Shown here piece after piece: positions 1 through 8,923 of a stretch of 64,000 bases of DNA. The DNA lies in contig NZ_CP024636.1 of assembly GCF_009728735.1 (NCBI RefSeq), positions 3,014,155-3,078,154 of the forward strand. Reading direction: 5' to 3'. The notes under the pieces are model-generated. The model saw nothing but the letters and a program-made list of their open reading frames with translations, had not been told where the DNA came from and searched no databases. How positions within the stretch are numbered: position 1 is the first letter of the stretch; every line of letters starts with the position of its first letter. A program made the position numbers and the translations under genes. This stretch comes from Pantoea phytobeneficialis. GTDB taxonomy: Bacteria > Pseudomonadota > Gammaproteobacteria > Enterobacterales > Enterobacteriaceae.

Positions 1-846
1 GCCTGGCAAGAAGGAGATTTCCGCTATGACGGTTGGGCCACCAACGCGACCTATCCGCATCACAGCGGTGTAACTATCAATGCCGAAGCGCTGCCACAGG
101 TGTTTGAACTGACCATGATGGGCAGCAGCAATGAAGGGGAGATGAAGTTTAAAACCGGTATTGCGGGAGAGGATCGCTATATCGATTATTCCGCCCGAGC
201 CCACGAGGGCGTATGGCAGGTAAAAGAAACCCGGCCGGTGCTGGAGCTACACGCCTATTTTATGCAACCGGGGCATGTACTCACTGAAAATGAATTGAGT
301 GCGGTGAATTATTATTACAAAACGCAGTTTACCGGCGGCCGGGTTATTGGTTCTCAGCAGCGTATGGAATATCGGTTGTTGCGGAACAAAACCGACCAGG
401 AAATTGAAGAGATGGCGAAATATGGTGACCCGGTCAAATTCAGTCAGCACTCGGCCATTGTGATGGATCCGAATGTACAGGAAAAAGCGGTGGCGTATGA
501 CCTGGCGATTGGTAACTGTATGGCGTTTGAGGATCCGGAATTCTGGCTACGGCTGAGAAAGCTGGCCGACTGGCGGCATAAGTATAATCCGGATGAGGAT
601 ACTAAGACTTATTACAAATCTGGCGAGTTGTCCCAAAAGAAAACGAAGCGTTTCATGAATAAGCCCAATGATGTTTTACCAAAAGGTGAATTTGGCGTCG
701 TTAATGAATACCATCCCGCAACCAAAATTGATCCGGCTCGACCTGGAGAATTTCATCATAAAGAGATCCCGTTACCTCAGTGGGATATGCCGGAACCGGC
801 CAGTCATTATGATATCCCCTCCACCGGCCAAAAAATGGTGTTTTAA
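1..846 (+). CDS. C-terminal part of a type VI secretion lipase-like effector (Tle3/DUF3274-like), 5' end outside window
   Basis: The reading frame is open from base 1 (A-W-Q-E-G-D-F...) and stops at 844-846, so the gene starts before the window and the GTG at 100 is internal. About 281 residues are visible. The section around HSAIVMDPNVQEKAVAYDLA, followed by an FEDPEFW segment, resembles the C-terminal DUF3274 region of Tle3-type phospholipase effectors. The hydrolase Ser-Asp-His core would lie upstream and cannot be seen. The stop codon overlaps the next gene (TAATGATG), which encodes a Tli3-like lipoprotein. Effector followed directly by immunity gene is the usual layout for type VI antibacterial toxins. 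The family call rests on remembered motif similarity plus this partner; a different hydrolase effector is possible. Confidence 0.55.
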   Translation, partial: AWQEGDFRYDGWATNATYPHHSGVTINAEALPQVFELTMMGSSNEGEMKFKTGIAGEDRYIDYSARAHEGVWQVKETRPVLELHAYFMQPGHVLTENELSAVNYYYKTQFTGGRVIGSQQRMEYRLLRNKTDQEIEEMAKYGDPVKFSQHSAIVMDPNVQEKAVAYDLAIGNCMAFEDPEFWLRLRKLADWRHKYNPDEDTKTYYKSGELSQKKTKRFMNKPNDVLPKGEFGVVNEYHPATKIDPARPGEFHHKEIPLPQWDMPEPASHYDIPSTGQKMVF

Positions 847-1592
847 TGATGCTGAAATATATAAAAGGATTTACATCAACGATAGTGGTTGTTGCTTTGT
901 TCATGATTAGCGGATGTCAGCACAACTTGTTAAAACCACGCCAGAAACCGGTACAGGTAGTGTACCGGTTTGATGACCACCGCTGGCTGGAGCTGAAAGG
1001 TTATAATTGTGAGGGAGAACTTTGGTTCGTGGATCAGCAACGAGGCATTCGGAGCGAAATATGGTCTCAGTTTTACCGAATTTTTACCAAACCCTATATT
1101 AATGCCTCTGAACGATATATAGCGGTTCCTAACTGGGGTGAAGCAGGATTTGTGGTTTCCAAAGACTACGGAAAAACCTGGCAAAATGCGTCAATTAAAG
1201 GTGAAGAGGACAATGGTTCTAATGCACCTAAATATGATGACATTGTCTCTGCCACGATTATCAACGACCAGGGGTTTCTGCTGACCAGACAGGGCCGTAT
1301 TTATATGTCTTCTCACCCTTTCGATGACCCGCGTCTGCAACCCGGCGGAACAGGTGTGGATTATGTTGTGGAGTTCAGGGGAAGAAAAATACCGCACCAT
1401 ATCGATGCCATACGTCCGGCTGAAGGCCTGGATACATCATTATGGGGCCGTGAATATATCGATCCGCGCATTTTACATCGCTCGGTAAACCAGTATTACA
1501 CCAACTTCCAGAACCTGCCGGACCGGATACCTGAAGTCAAAAATTATCAGGGCTGGACGCATATGAAATGCGACCTGAATGCCGGGCTATGA
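846..1592 (+). CDS. Tli3-like type VI immunity lipoprotein
   Basis: This 248-residue protein has a hydrophobic N-terminus ending in an I-S-G-C lipobox (Cys24, or Cys23 from the second ATG at 849), so it should be a lipoprotein exported to the periplasmic face. The following VVYRFDDHRWLELKGYNCEG segment matches the N-terminal pattern of the Tli3 family, which protects cells from Tle3 lipases in the periplasm. The start overlaps the effector stop by one base, indicating translational coupling. It is convergent with purN, separated by a REP doublet. The immunity role is inferred from family resemblance and position. Confidence 0.65.
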   Translation: MMLKYIKGFTSTIVVVALFMISGCQHNLLKPRQKPVQVVYRFDDHRWLELKGYNCEGELWFVDQQRGIRSEIWSQFYRIFTKPYINASERYIAVPNWGEAGFVVSKDYGKTWQNASIKGEEDNGSNAPKYDDIVSATIINDQGFLLTRQGRIYMSSHPFDDPRLQPGGTGVDYVVEFRGRKIPHHIDAIRPAEGLDTSLWGREYIDPRILHRSVNQYYTNFQNLPDRIPEVKNYQGWTHMKCDLNAGL

Positions 1593-1627
1593 ATGTCGCT
1601 GCGCCATTTTCGCGGCACAAAAAACAA

Positions 1628-1688
1628 GCGCGATAAATCGCGCCGCTACGGAGGGTTGCAAATACGGTAGCGGCGCGATTTATCGCGC
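1628..1688. repeat. REP doublet 1 (heads facing inward)
   Basis: Two REP units, at 1628-1649 (complement) and 1667-1688 (direct), are separated by 17 bases. Each has a GTAG tetranucleotide next to the palindrome GGCGCGATTTATCGCGCC (last base may vary). Here the GTAG ends face each other; in most other copies in the window they are at the outer edges. It lies between the convergent Tli3-like gene and purN. Confidence 0.9.
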
Positions 1689-1710
1689 GAAGCCAGTATT
1701 GAATCTGAGA

Positions 1711-2349
1711 TCAATCGTGAGCGTAGCCCTGCGGTGGCAGCGGTTGATCATCCAGCCAGGCCGCACCCTCGCGCATCTGCAAACGTCCTTCCACAAACCA
1801 GCTAATCACCAGCGGATAGATGGCGTGTTCCTGGTGCTGCACGCGGGCGGTAACATCCTCTTCCGTATCATCGGCAAACACCGGTACGCGCGCCTGTAAA
1901 ATAATCGGCCCGCCATCCAGTTCATCGGTGACGAAATGCACCGAAGTACCATGCTCTGCGTCGCCATTATCCAGTGCCTGCCGATGGGTATGCAGACCGG
2001 GATATTTTGGCAACAGGGAAGGGTGGATATTGACCAGACGGTCATGATAATGCGCGACAAATGCCTGGCTGAGGATACGCATATATCCCGCCAGCACCAC
2101 CAAATCAGGGGCGTAAGCATCAATCTCCTGCATCAGCTGGCGATCAAAGGCCTCACGGTCAGCGAATTGACTGGCAGCCAGCGCATGAGTCGGCACACCG
2201 GCTTCCTGCGCACGGGTTAAACCCAACGCTGAGGATTTATTACTGAAAACGGCAGCCACGCTGCCGTTAATACGCCCGCTTGCGCAGGCGTCAAGGATGG
2301 ACTGAAGATTGCTGCCGTTGCCGGAGATCAGTACAACCAGTTTTTTCAT
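1711..2349 (-). CDS. purN: phosphoribosylglycinamide formyltransferase 1
   Basis: PurN transfers the formyl group of 10-formyltetrahydrofolate to GAR, the third step of purine synthesis, in the cytoplasm. The 212 residues match the E. coli length. The GNGSNLQ loop near residue 11 binds substrate phosphate. The catalytic set is visible as N107 and H109 in [12 protein letters not shown] and D145 in VTDELDGG. The ATG overlaps the purM stop in an ATGA, so the two are translationally coupled. Confidence 0.97.
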   Translation of the reverse strand: MKKLVVLISGNGSNLQSILDACASGRINGSVAAVFSNKSSALGLTRAQEAGVPTHALAASQFADREAFDRQLMQEIDAYAPDLVVLAGYMRILSQAFVAHYHDRLVNIHPSLLPKYPGLHTHRQALDNGDAEHGTSVHFVTDELDGGPIILQARVPVFADDTEEDVTARVQHQEHAIYPLVISWFVEGRLQMREGAAWLDDQPLPPQGYAHD

Positions 2350-3386
2350 GGGTTGATAACCACACGCTCTTCAGAATCAGACGCTTTGATCACACCAATC
2401 TTCCACGCCTGCTCACCTGCGTCAGTCATCAGCTGTACCGCTTTATCAGCTTCGGCTGCGCTCAGCGCAATCACCATGCCCACGCCACAGTTAAAGGTGC
2501 GGTACATTTCGTGACGGCTAACATTACCGGCCTGCTGCAACCAGTTGAACACTGCCGGCCACTGCCAGCTGCTTTCTTCCAGCACCGCCTGAGTGTTATC
2601 CGGCAGTACGCGCGGAATGTTTTCCCAGAAGCCACCACCGGTCAGGTGCGCAATGGCGTGCACATCAACCTGTTCGATCAGGCTCAGGATGTTTTTCACG
2701 TAAATGCGGGTCGGTGCCAGCAGATGATCGGCCAGCGGTTTGCCTTCCAGCTGTTTGGTTTCCGGGTTAGTCTGGCTGACTTCCAGGATCTTACGTACCA
2801 GCGAGTAACCGTTAGAGTGCGGGCCACTGGAACCCAGCGCGATCAGAACATCGCCATCCTGCACTTTCGAGCCGTCGATGATCTCTGATTTTTCCACCAC
2901 GCCGACGCAGAAACCCGCCACGTCGTAATCTTCGCCGTGATACATGCCAGGCATCTCTGCGGTTTCACCGCCAACCAGCGCACAGCCTGATTGCAAACAA
3001 CCTTCAGCGATACCGGTGATCACCGAGGAAGCGGTGTCGACATCCAGTTTGCCGGTGGCATAGTAGTCGAGGAAGAACAGCGGCTCAGCGCCTTGCACCA
3101 CCAGATCGTTCACGCACATCGCCACCAGATCGATACCGATGCTGTCATGGCGCTTAAGATCCATCGCCAGACGCAGCTTGGTGCCGACGCCGTCGGTGCC
3201 GGAGACCAGCACTGGCTCGCGGTATTTCTGCGGCAGCGCACAAAGCGCGCCAAAGCCCCCCAGTCCACCCATCACTTCCGGGCGGCGGGTCTTTTTCACT
3301 ACGCCTTTAATGCGGTCAACCAGAGCGTTACCTGCGTCAATATCAACACCGGCGTCTTTGTAGCTGAGAGAGGTCTTGTCGGTCAC
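2346..3386 (-). CDS. purM: phosphoribosylformylglycinamidine cyclo-ligase (AIR synthetase)
   Basis: PurM closes FGAM to AIR with ATP, the fifth step of purine synthesis. The protein is near-identical to E. coli PurM, with [20 protein letters not shown] (glycine-rich ATP site region) and [10 protein letters not shown]. The frame stays open to an ATG at 3455, but that codon lies inside the PurR operator. The homologous N-terminus ([20 protein letters not shown]) points to the GTG at 3386, as in E. coli, giving 346 residues; a GGGGA sits a few bases upstream. It is the first gene of purMN, repressed by PurR when hypoxanthine or guanine is plentiful (inferred from the operator). Confidence 0.97.
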   Translation of the reverse strand: MTDKTSLSYKDAGVDIDAGNALVDRIKGVVKKTRRPEVMGGLGGFGALCALPQKYREPVLVSGTDGVGTKLRLAMDLKRHDSIGIDLVAMCVNDLVVQGAEPLFFLDYYATGKLDVDTASSVITGIAEGCLQSGCALVGGETAEMPGMYHGEDYDVAGFCVGVVEKSEIIDGSKVQDGDVLIALGSSGPHSNGYSLVRKILEVSQTNPETKQLEGKPLADHLLAPTRIYVKNILSLIEQVDVHAIAHLTGGGFWENIPRVLPDNTQAVLEESSWQWPAVFNWLQQAGNVSRHEMYRTFNCGVGMVIALSAAEADKAVQLMTDAGEQAWKIGVIKASDSEERVVINP

Positions 3387-3449
3387 TGCGGAATCCCCAC
3401 GCGAGTTGCGGTTGGTGGTTAAAATAAAGCGGCGTAATTCTACCAGCGC

Positions 3450-3465
3450 AGGCAAACGTTTGCGA
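3450..3465. promoter_or_regulatory. PurR operator upstream of purMN
   Basis: AGGCAAACGTTTGCGA contains the perfect palindrome GCAAACGTTTGC (3452-3463), the core of the PurR box. It lies 64 bases upstream of the purM GTG and fits repression of purMN as in E. coli. Confidence 0.85.
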
Positions 3466-3577
3466 GTCCCATCTCACGCCCCCTTTGCACGGCACCGCTT
3501 TTTCGCTAATCCTTAATCTCAGATGGTGGAAGGCGTTGTATTGACCAATGACATATGGCGCAGCAGGAAAAAGGCGG

Positions 3578-3600
3578 TATAATCCCGCGATTTTTTTTTA
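3578..3600 (+). promoter_or_regulatory. upp promoter -10 and GA-T9 initially transcribed tract
   Basis: A consensus TATAAT at 3578-3583 is followed by CCCGC and then GATTTTTTTTTA (G at 3589, nine T at 3591-3599). This matches the E. coli upp start region, where a GA followed by a T run allows UTP-dependent reiterative transcription that lowers upp expression when UTP is high. No good -35 is visible. Confidence 0.75.
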
Positions 3601-3627
3601 GCTCAACTCAATTCCGGGAGAACAATC

Positions 3628-4254
3628 ATGAAGATCGTGGAAGTCAAACACCCGCTGGTCAAACATAAACTGGGCCTGATGCGTGAGCATGATGTCAGTA
3701 CTAAACGCTTCCGCGAACTGGCGTCAGAAGTTGGCAGCCTGCTGACTTATGAAGCCACTGCCGACCTGGCAACCGAGCGCGTTACGATTGAAGGCTGGAA
3801 TGGCCCGGTAGAAATCGAACAAATCAAAGGCAAAAAAATTACCGTCGTACCGATTCTGCGTGCCGGTCTGGGCATGATGGAAGGCGTGCTGGAACATGTA
3901 CCGAGCGCGCGTATCAGCGTGGTCGGCGTTTACCGTGATGAAGAGACGCTGGAACCGGTACCGTACTTCCAGAAACTGGTTTCCAACATCGAAGAGCGCA
4001 TGGCGCTGGTGGTGGATCCGATGCTGGCAACCGGCGGCTCGATGATCGCGACTATCGACCTGCTGAAAAAAGCCGGTTGTAACAGCATCAAGGTGCTGGT
4101 GCTGGTGGCGGCACCGGAAGGTATTGCCGCGCTGGAAAAAGCGCATCCGGACGTTGAACTCTATACCGCTTCAATCGACAAAGGCCTGAACGAGAAGGGA
4201 TACATTATTCCTGGTCTCGGCGATGCCGGCGACAAGATTTTCGGAACCAAATAA
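3628..4254 (+). CDS. upp: uracil phosphoribosyltransferase
   Basis: Upp salvages uracil to UMP using PRPP. The 208 residues equal the E. coli length and align throughout. The PRPP-binding loop is [12 protein letters not shown] (around residues 128-139), and the C-terminal [17 protein letters not shown] carries the uracil-contact segment. GGGAG lies upstream of the ATG. It is followed by a hairpin and then uraA, which supplies the substrate. Confidence 0.98.
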   Translation: MKIVEVKHPLVKHKLGLMREHDVSTKRFRELASEVGSLLTYEATADLATERVTIEGWNGPVEIEQIKGKKITVVPILRAGLGMMEGVLEHVPSARISVVGVYRDEETLEPVPYFQKLVSNIEERMALVVDPMLATGGSMIATIDLLKKAGCNSIKVLVLVAAPEGIAALEKAHPDVELYTASIDKGLNEKGYIIPGLGDAGDKIFGTK

Positions 4255-4261
4255 ATAAAGC

Positions 4262-4288
4262 AGCCGGCCAGAGAGTCGGCTTTTTTTT
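4262..4288 (+). terminator. hairpin with T8 between upp and uraA
   Basis: AGCCG (4262-4266) pairs with CGGCT (4277-4281), followed by a run of T. The stem is short, so it may only attenuate transcription into uraA. Confidence 0.6.
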
Positions 4289-4325
4289 GGCAAAAATGCA
4301 CCACACAACTCAAGGGGATCACTGA

Positions 4326-5609
4326 ATGACTCGTCGCGCCATCGGCGTTAGCGAACGACCGCCGCTACTCAAAACCATTCCACTCAGTCTGCAACATCTG
4401 TTCGCCATGTTTGGCGCAACCGTGCTGGTGCCGATTTTGTTTCACATCAACCCGGCCACGGTGCTGCTGTTTAACGGGGTAGGGACGCTGCTGTATCTCT
4501 TCATCTGTAAAGGGAAAATCCCGGCTTATCTCGGCTCCAGCTTCGCCTTTATTTCTCCGGTCCTGCTGCTGTTACCGTTGGGCTATGAAGTCGCGTTGGG
4601 CGGCTTCATCCTCTGCGGTTTCCTGTTCTGTGTTGTTGCCCTGATAGTGAAAAAGGCGGGCACCGGCTGGCTGGACGTGATGTTCCCGCCTGCGGCAATG
4701 GGTGCGATTGTGGCGGTTATCGGCCTTGAGCTGGCGGGCGTGGCGGCCAATATGGCTGGTTTGCTGCCTGCTGAGGGCACCTCACCTGATGGCACCACCG
4801 TGTTTATTTCGCTGGTGACGCTGGGTGTTACCGTGTTTGGCTCCGTGCTGTTCCGTGGCTTCTTTGCCATTATCCCGATTCTGATTGGTGTGCTGGTTGG
4901 CTACGCGCTTTCTTCTTTTATGGGCATCGTAAACTGGGCGTCGGTTGAGAATGCGCCGTGGTTTGCACTGCCGACGTTCTATACGCCACGTTTTGAGTGG
5001 GCGGCGATGTTGACCATTCTGCCTGCGGCGCTGGTGGTGATCGCCGAGCACGTTGGTCACCTGGTGGTGACGGCGAATATCGTGAAAAAAGATCTGATCC
5101 GCGATCCGGGCCTGCATCGTTCCATGTTCGCCAACGGCCTTTCCACCATGATCTCCGGTTTCTTTGGTTCAACCCCCAACACCACCTACGGTGAGAACAT
5201 TGGCGTCATGGCGATCACCCGTGTCTACAGCACCTGGGTGATCGGCGGGGCGGCAATCCTGGCGATTCTGCTCTCCTGCGTCGGCAAACTGGCCGCCGCG
5301 ATTCAGGCGATTCCGGTGCCGGTGATGGGTGGCGTGTCACTGCTGCTGTACGGGGTGATCGGTGCTTCAGGTATTCGTGTGCTGATTGAATCCAAAGTGG
5401 ATTACAACAAAGCGCAGAATCTGATCCTCACTTCGGTGATCCTGATCATCGGCGTCAGCGGTGCCAAAGTGCATATCGGTGCCGCCGAGCTGAAAGGTAT
5501 GGCGCTGGCGACCATTGTTGGCGTGGCACTCAGCCTGATCTTCCGCGTAATTAGCTTGTTACGTCCGGAAGAAGTGGTTCTGGATGCTGAAGAGCAACGC
5601 GAACCCTAA
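4326..5609 (+). CDS. uraA: uracil:proton symporter
   Basis: This 427-residue inner-membrane permease of the NCS2 (nucleobase-ascorbate) family imports uracil with a proton. About 14 hydrophobic segments run through it. The family glutamates are visible in IAEHVGHL and NTTYGENIGV, the substrate- and proton-binding regions of UraA. It lies 71 bases after upp, and uptake and phosphoribosylation belong to one salvage unit. Confidence 0.97.
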   Translation: MTRRAIGVSERPPLLKTIPLSLQHLFAMFGATVLVPILFHINPATVLLFNGVGTLLYLFICKGKIPAYLGSSFAFISPVLLLLPLGYEVALGGFILCGFLFCVVALIVKKAGTGWLDVMFPPAAMGAIVAVIGLELAGVAANMAGLLPAEGTSPDGTTVFISLVTLGVTVFGSVLFRGFFAIIPILIGVLVGYALSSFMGIVNWASVENAPWFALPTFYTPRFEWAAMLTILPAALVVIAEHVGHLVVTANIVKKDLIRDPGLHRSMFANGLSTMISGFFGSTPNTTYGENIGVMAITRVYSTWVIGGAAILAILLSCVGKLAAAIQAIPVPVMGGVSLLLYGVIGASGIRVLIESKVDYNKAQNLILTSVILIIGVSGAKVHIGAAELKGMALATIVGVALSLIFRVISLLRPEEVVLDAEEQREP

Positions 5610-5702
5610 GCGCGTTTGCCGGGCAGGGAAGCCCGGTTCATCTCTGGCGAGGATCGTGATAGACTTGCCCCGTTTTCTGCCCGTTCATACGCTGAGGTGC
5701 TT

Positions 5703-6404
5703 CTGAACACGCCGGCACAGCTTTCACTGCCACTTTACTTACCTGATGACGAAACCTTTGCCAGCTTTTGGCCTGGGGAAAATCCGTCCCTGTTAGCTGC
5801 ACTTCAGGGGGCGCTGGTGCAACAACACGGCAGCTATCTCTATTTCTGGTCGCGCGAAGGTGGTGGCCGCAGCCATCTGCTGCACGCTGCTTGTGCCGAA
5901 ATGTCGGCACGCGGTGAAGCGGTCGGCTATGTCCCACTGGACAAACGCACCTGGTTCGTACCGGAAGTGCTGGAAGGGATGGAGCATCTGGCACTGGTGT
6001 GCATCGATAATATCGAGTGCATCGCCGGGGACGCCGAGTGGGAGATGGCGATCTTTGATCTCTATAACCGCATTCTGGAAATCGGCAAAACCCGTCTGTT
6101 GATCACCGGCGATCGCCCGCCGCGCCAGCTCAATCTCGGGTTGCCGGATCTGGCATCACGTCTCGACTGGGGCCAGATTTACCGTTTACAGCCATTGTCG
6201 GATGACGACAAGTTGCAGGCGATGCAATTGCGTGCCGGGATCCGCGGCTTTGAATTGCCGGAGGATGTCGGGCGTTTCCTGTTGAAACGCCTCGACCGCG
6301 AAATGCGTACTCTGTTTGAAACCCTGGATCGACTGGATCGCGCCTCCATCAGCGCGCAGCGTAAACTCACCATTCCCTTTGTTAAAGAAGCGCTGGGGCT
6401 TTAA
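5703..6404 (+). CDS. hda: DnaA regulatory inactivator Hda, predicted CTG start
   Basis: Hda is an AAA+ protein that, with the DNA-loaded sliding clamp, stimulates ATP hydrolysis by DnaA and so prevents re-initiation. The clamp-binding motif QLSLPL sits at residues 5-10. The P-loop region reads [11 protein letters not shown], and the DnaA-like C-terminal part follows. The frame is open from 5616, but homology to E. coli Hda begins at NTPAQLS, directly after a CTG at 5703. GAGG ends 5 bases before it, and the result is 233 residues, the E. coli length. E. coli hda is also reported to start at CTG. A GTG at 5697 is the alternative. Its stop overlaps that of the convergent yfgD. Confidence 0.93.
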   Translation: MNTPAQLSLPLYLPDDETFASFWPGENPSLLAALQGALVQQHGSYLYFWSREGGGRSHLLHAACAEMSARGEAVGYVPLDKRTWFVPEVLEGMEHLALVCIDNIECIAGDAEWEMAIFDLYNRILEIGKTRLLITGDRPPRQLNLGLPDLASRLDWGQIYRLQPLSDDDKLQAMQLRAGIRGFELPEDVGRFLLKRLDREMRTLFETLDRLDRASISAQRKLTIPFVKEALGL

Positions 6405-6748
6405 ATAATCTCCAGCACCGCTTCGGGCGGGCGGCCAAGGCGCGCCTGTTCACCGTTGATCACAATCGGGCGCTCGATCAGTTTGGGATGCTCAACCAGC
6501 GCCTGAATCAGCTGATCCTCGCTAAGACCGGGTTCAGCTAACCCCAGCGATTTATACTGATCTTCTTTGCGGCGCATCAGCTCGCGTGCACTCGTCATAC
6601 CCAGTTTTTTCAGCAACGCTTTCAGCGTTTGCGCATCAGGCGGTGTTTCCAGATACAGCACCACTTCCGGCTGCACTCCCTGCTGTTGCAGCAGCGCCAG
6701 CGTCTCGCGGCTCTTGCTGCAACGTGGATTATGATAAATGGTCACCAT
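6401..6748 (-). CDS. yfgD: ArsC-family (thioredoxin-fold) reductase-like protein YfgD
   Basis: This 115-residue protein has the ArsC/Spx fold signature: Cys10 in [12 protein letters not shown] and the late [17 protein letters not shown] segment with conserved arginines. It belongs to the glutaredoxin-dependent arsenate reductase family, but an arsenate role has not been shown for this housekeeping branch. It starts 2 bases after the bepA stop, so it is very probably co-transcribed with that protease, as in E. coli. Confidence 0.92.
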   Translation of the reverse strand: MVTIYHNPRCSKSRETLALLQQQGVQPEVVLYLETPPDAQTLKALLKKLGMTSARELMRRKEDQYKSLGLAEPGLSEDQLIQALVEHPKLIERPIVINGEQARLGRPPEAVLEII

Positions 6749-6750
6749 GA

Positions 6751-8217
6751 TTAAGATCCTTTTTGATACTGTTGGAAGCGTTTTTGCAGCTCTCTAAATT
6801 GATCAATGCGCGCGTCATAACGCGCCTGTTTCAGGCTACCGAGCGGCACCTGGGCGCTGGCGCTGCTAAGCGCTCTGATCGCCTGATCCATCTGACCATT
6901 TAACGCCAGGCCCTCCGCGCGTGCCGACAACTCCTCATCTTGTAAACCCTGGGCTGCCGATGCCTGCGCCAGCAGATCCCAGCCGTTAGGATCGTTGGGA
7001 TTCGACCAGGTATAACGATGAAGAATACGGCTGGCATTGGCCGGTTGTTTGGCTTCGACATAGGCATTGGCGAGGTTGAGCTGAATTACCGGATTGCTGT
7101 TGCTGCCCTTGGCGCTGCTCAACATCTTGATGGCCTGTTGTGGCTGATTCAGACCGATGTCGATGTCGCTCATGATATCGAGAAACCAGACATTATCCGG
7201 TTGTTTAGTCAGCATCGGGGAGATGATTTTCTTCGCGTTTTCAAAGCTTTTCGCCTGCAAAAACTGCACCGCTTTGCCGTATTGTGAAGCCTGCTGTTCG
7301 CGGGTATTGCCCTTGGCGTATTGATCGAGCAGGTCATCTGTCAGTTGGTTTTGACCGGTGGAATACATGCCAAGTGCGCGTACCTTCGCCATATAAAAAT
7401 CCTGCGATGATTGCACCACCACCGGTCGCATCTGGTTCGCGCGGTTGCGCGCATCCGCCAGGCGGCTATCGGGCAGGGGGTGAGTCAGCAGAATTTCCGG
7501 GGGTTTGGAAGAGAAGCGGCTCTGGTCAGCCAGTTTTTGCAGGAAATTTGGCATCGCCTGGGGATCAAACCCGGCACGCTGCAACACCTGAATGCCGATG
7601 CGATCGGCCTCCTGTTCATTCGCTTGCGTAAAGCTGATCATACCCTGTTGGGTCCCGGCGAGGGTGCCCATTAACCCGGCCATACCCGCTTGCGGGTTAG
7701 CAATAGCCAGCAGAATCGAGCCAAGCGCGCCGACCCAGGTCAGCGGTGCGTTGCGTTTTTGCTCTTCCATCGCACGCGCCAGATGGCGCTGGGTGACGTG
7801 CGAAATTTCATGCGCCATCACCGATGCCAGCTGGCTTTCGTTATCGGTAAAGCGGAACAACGCCGAGTGCAGCACCACGTTGCCACCGAAGAAGGCGAAG
7901 GCGTTCAGCTCATCATTCTGGATCAGATAAAAATGAAACGGTGTACGCACCGAATCGGCGTGCGCCACCAGCCGCTGTCCGAGTTGATTGATATATTGAT
8001 TTAACAGCGGATCGTTGATCAGTGGTGCACTGGCCCGCAGTTGTCGTACATAGAAATCACCAATCTGTAATTCCTGGTTAATCGACAGCGTTGCGCCTGC
8101 CGTGGTGCCAATATCGGGCAGAGAGTCGCTCACGTCAGCCCTGACGCTCAGCACAGGTGTGAGAAGCAGCGCAGGAATAAGGGCTGCCAGCGCTGATTTT
8201 TTCAACCGGTTAAACAT
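6751..8217 (-). CDS. bepA: periplasmic metalloprotease/chaperone BepA
   Basis: BepA (formerly YfgC) is an M48 zinc protease that assists LptD assembly and degrades stalled outer-membrane proteins. Of 488 residues, the first 27 form a signal peptide (cleavage near SVRA-DV). The HEISH zinc motif is at residues 136-140. The C-terminal third (from about 310) is built of TPR-like helices, including [20 protein letters not shown]. The length matches E. coli (487). yfgD follows directly. Confidence 0.96.
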   Translation of the reverse strand: MFNRLKKSALAALIPALLLTPVLSVRADVSDSLPDIGTTAGATLSINQELQIGDFYVRQLRASAPLINDPLLNQYINQLGQRLVAHADSVRTPFHFYLIQNDELNAFAFFGGNVVLHSALFRFTDNESQLASVMAHEISHVTQRHLARAMEEQKRNAPLTWVGALGSILLAIANPQAGMAGLMGTLAGTQQGMISFTQANEQEADRIGIQVLQRAGFDPQAMPNFLQKLADQSRFSSKPPEILLTHPLPDSRLADARNRANQMRPVVVQSSQDFYMAKVRALGMYSTGQNQLTDDLLDQYAKGNTREQQASQYGKAVQFLQAKSFENAKKIISPMLTKQPDNVWFLDIMSDIDIGLNQPQQAIKMLSSAKGSNSNPVIQLNLANAYVEAKQPANASRILHRYTWSNPNDPNGWDLLAQASAAQGLQDEELSARAEGLALNGQMDQAIRALSSASAQVPLGSLKQARYDARIDQFRELQKRFQQYQKGS

Positions 8218-8301
8218 GCCTTGATCCTGTAAAAAGTGTCCGGAAATTGGACCGTTAAGTGGTGCAAATGTTCTGTAAAGCCACTCAGTTAACGCCCATT
8301 C

Positions 8302-8358
8302 GTAGCGGCGCGATTTATCGCGCAGTTTTGAAAGACGCGCGATAAATCGCGCCGCTAC
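8302..8358. repeat. REP doublet 2 (heads outward)
   Basis: A direct unit beginning GTAG at 8302 and an inverted unit ending CTAC at 8358 are separated by about 13 bases, forming a long hairpin-capable REPIN upstream of bepA. Confidence 0.92.
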
Positions 8359-8424
8359 GAATGTTGGGATGATTGTTTATCTTAACCACCCGCAGCATAC
8401 AAGCAAGCAAAGCAGGGGGATGTG

Positions 8425-8475
8425 ATGAATGCAAAATGTTGCTGTTGTCTGTTGATAAAAGCAGCAAAAATTTGA
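8425..8475 (+). CDS. possible 16-residue peptide with four consecutive cysteines
   Basis: ATG at 8425 is preceded by AGGGGG with 6 bases between, a good ribosome-binding site. It encodes MNAKCCCCLLIKAAKI and stops at 8473-8475. No family is recognised. A Cys run in so short a frame may be chance. It lies upstream of the DsrE-like genes, which have a conserved cysteine, but no functional link can be shown. Confidence 0.2.
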   Translation: MNAKCCCCLLIKAAKI

Positions 8476-8869
8476 ATAAAGCGACCTGGACGCCAGCAGG
8501 CTGTTTTCGGTTGGCTCAGATTAAAGATTGGTAAAGTTACTCAAAATTATTGAACCTGGCATAAGTTTTTCCAGGTTTTCTCTGAAAAACAAGCTATCTA
8601 AGCCCGAACTGGCCCATTTTATCCATCGACATTCTTTATCATGCCACAAAAGGTTAAATGCGGCACTGTACATTAAGACGGCCATATTTTAAGTCGGTGT
8701 TTGTCATGACAATCCCTGTTACCGGCAAAACTTCCGACCAGCTATTTTTCAACTCCTCGCTCAGGCTCCATCAAGGTTGTTATTCAATTAGTCTCGCTAA
8801 TTATTTTTCCTGCAAGTAAACCGTGCGCGGGCAGTAAATCCGCCTGCTTTAGGCGTTGTCCTGGTGTGG

Positions 8870-8875
8870 TATAGA
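8870..8875 (+). promoter_or_regulatory. possible -10 element of the DsrE-like pair
   Basis: TATAGA at 8870-8875 is preceded by TGG, giving an extended -10-like TGGTATAGA. It lies about 50 bases before the proposed start at 8924. No clear -35 is visible. Confidence 0.35.
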
Positions 8876-8923
8876 TAACGTACTTTGTTCAAACGGACTT
8901 TCCATGCCTGCCGGAGTATCTCT

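Larger units (their letters stand above)
8218..8923. other. 706-base intergenic region between bepA and the DsrE-like pair
   Basis: It holds a REP doublet at 8302-8358, a possible 16-codon ORF at 8425-8475, and a likely promoter near 8870. Bases 8480-8820 are AT-rich with no recognised gene. In E. coli bepA is followed here by the divergent perM, so this is the edge of an insertion relative to that order. Confidence 0.6.

Noticed and set aside
3387..3455. purM start at ATG 3455
   Set aside because: It lies in the PurR operator, and homology begins only at GTG 3386.
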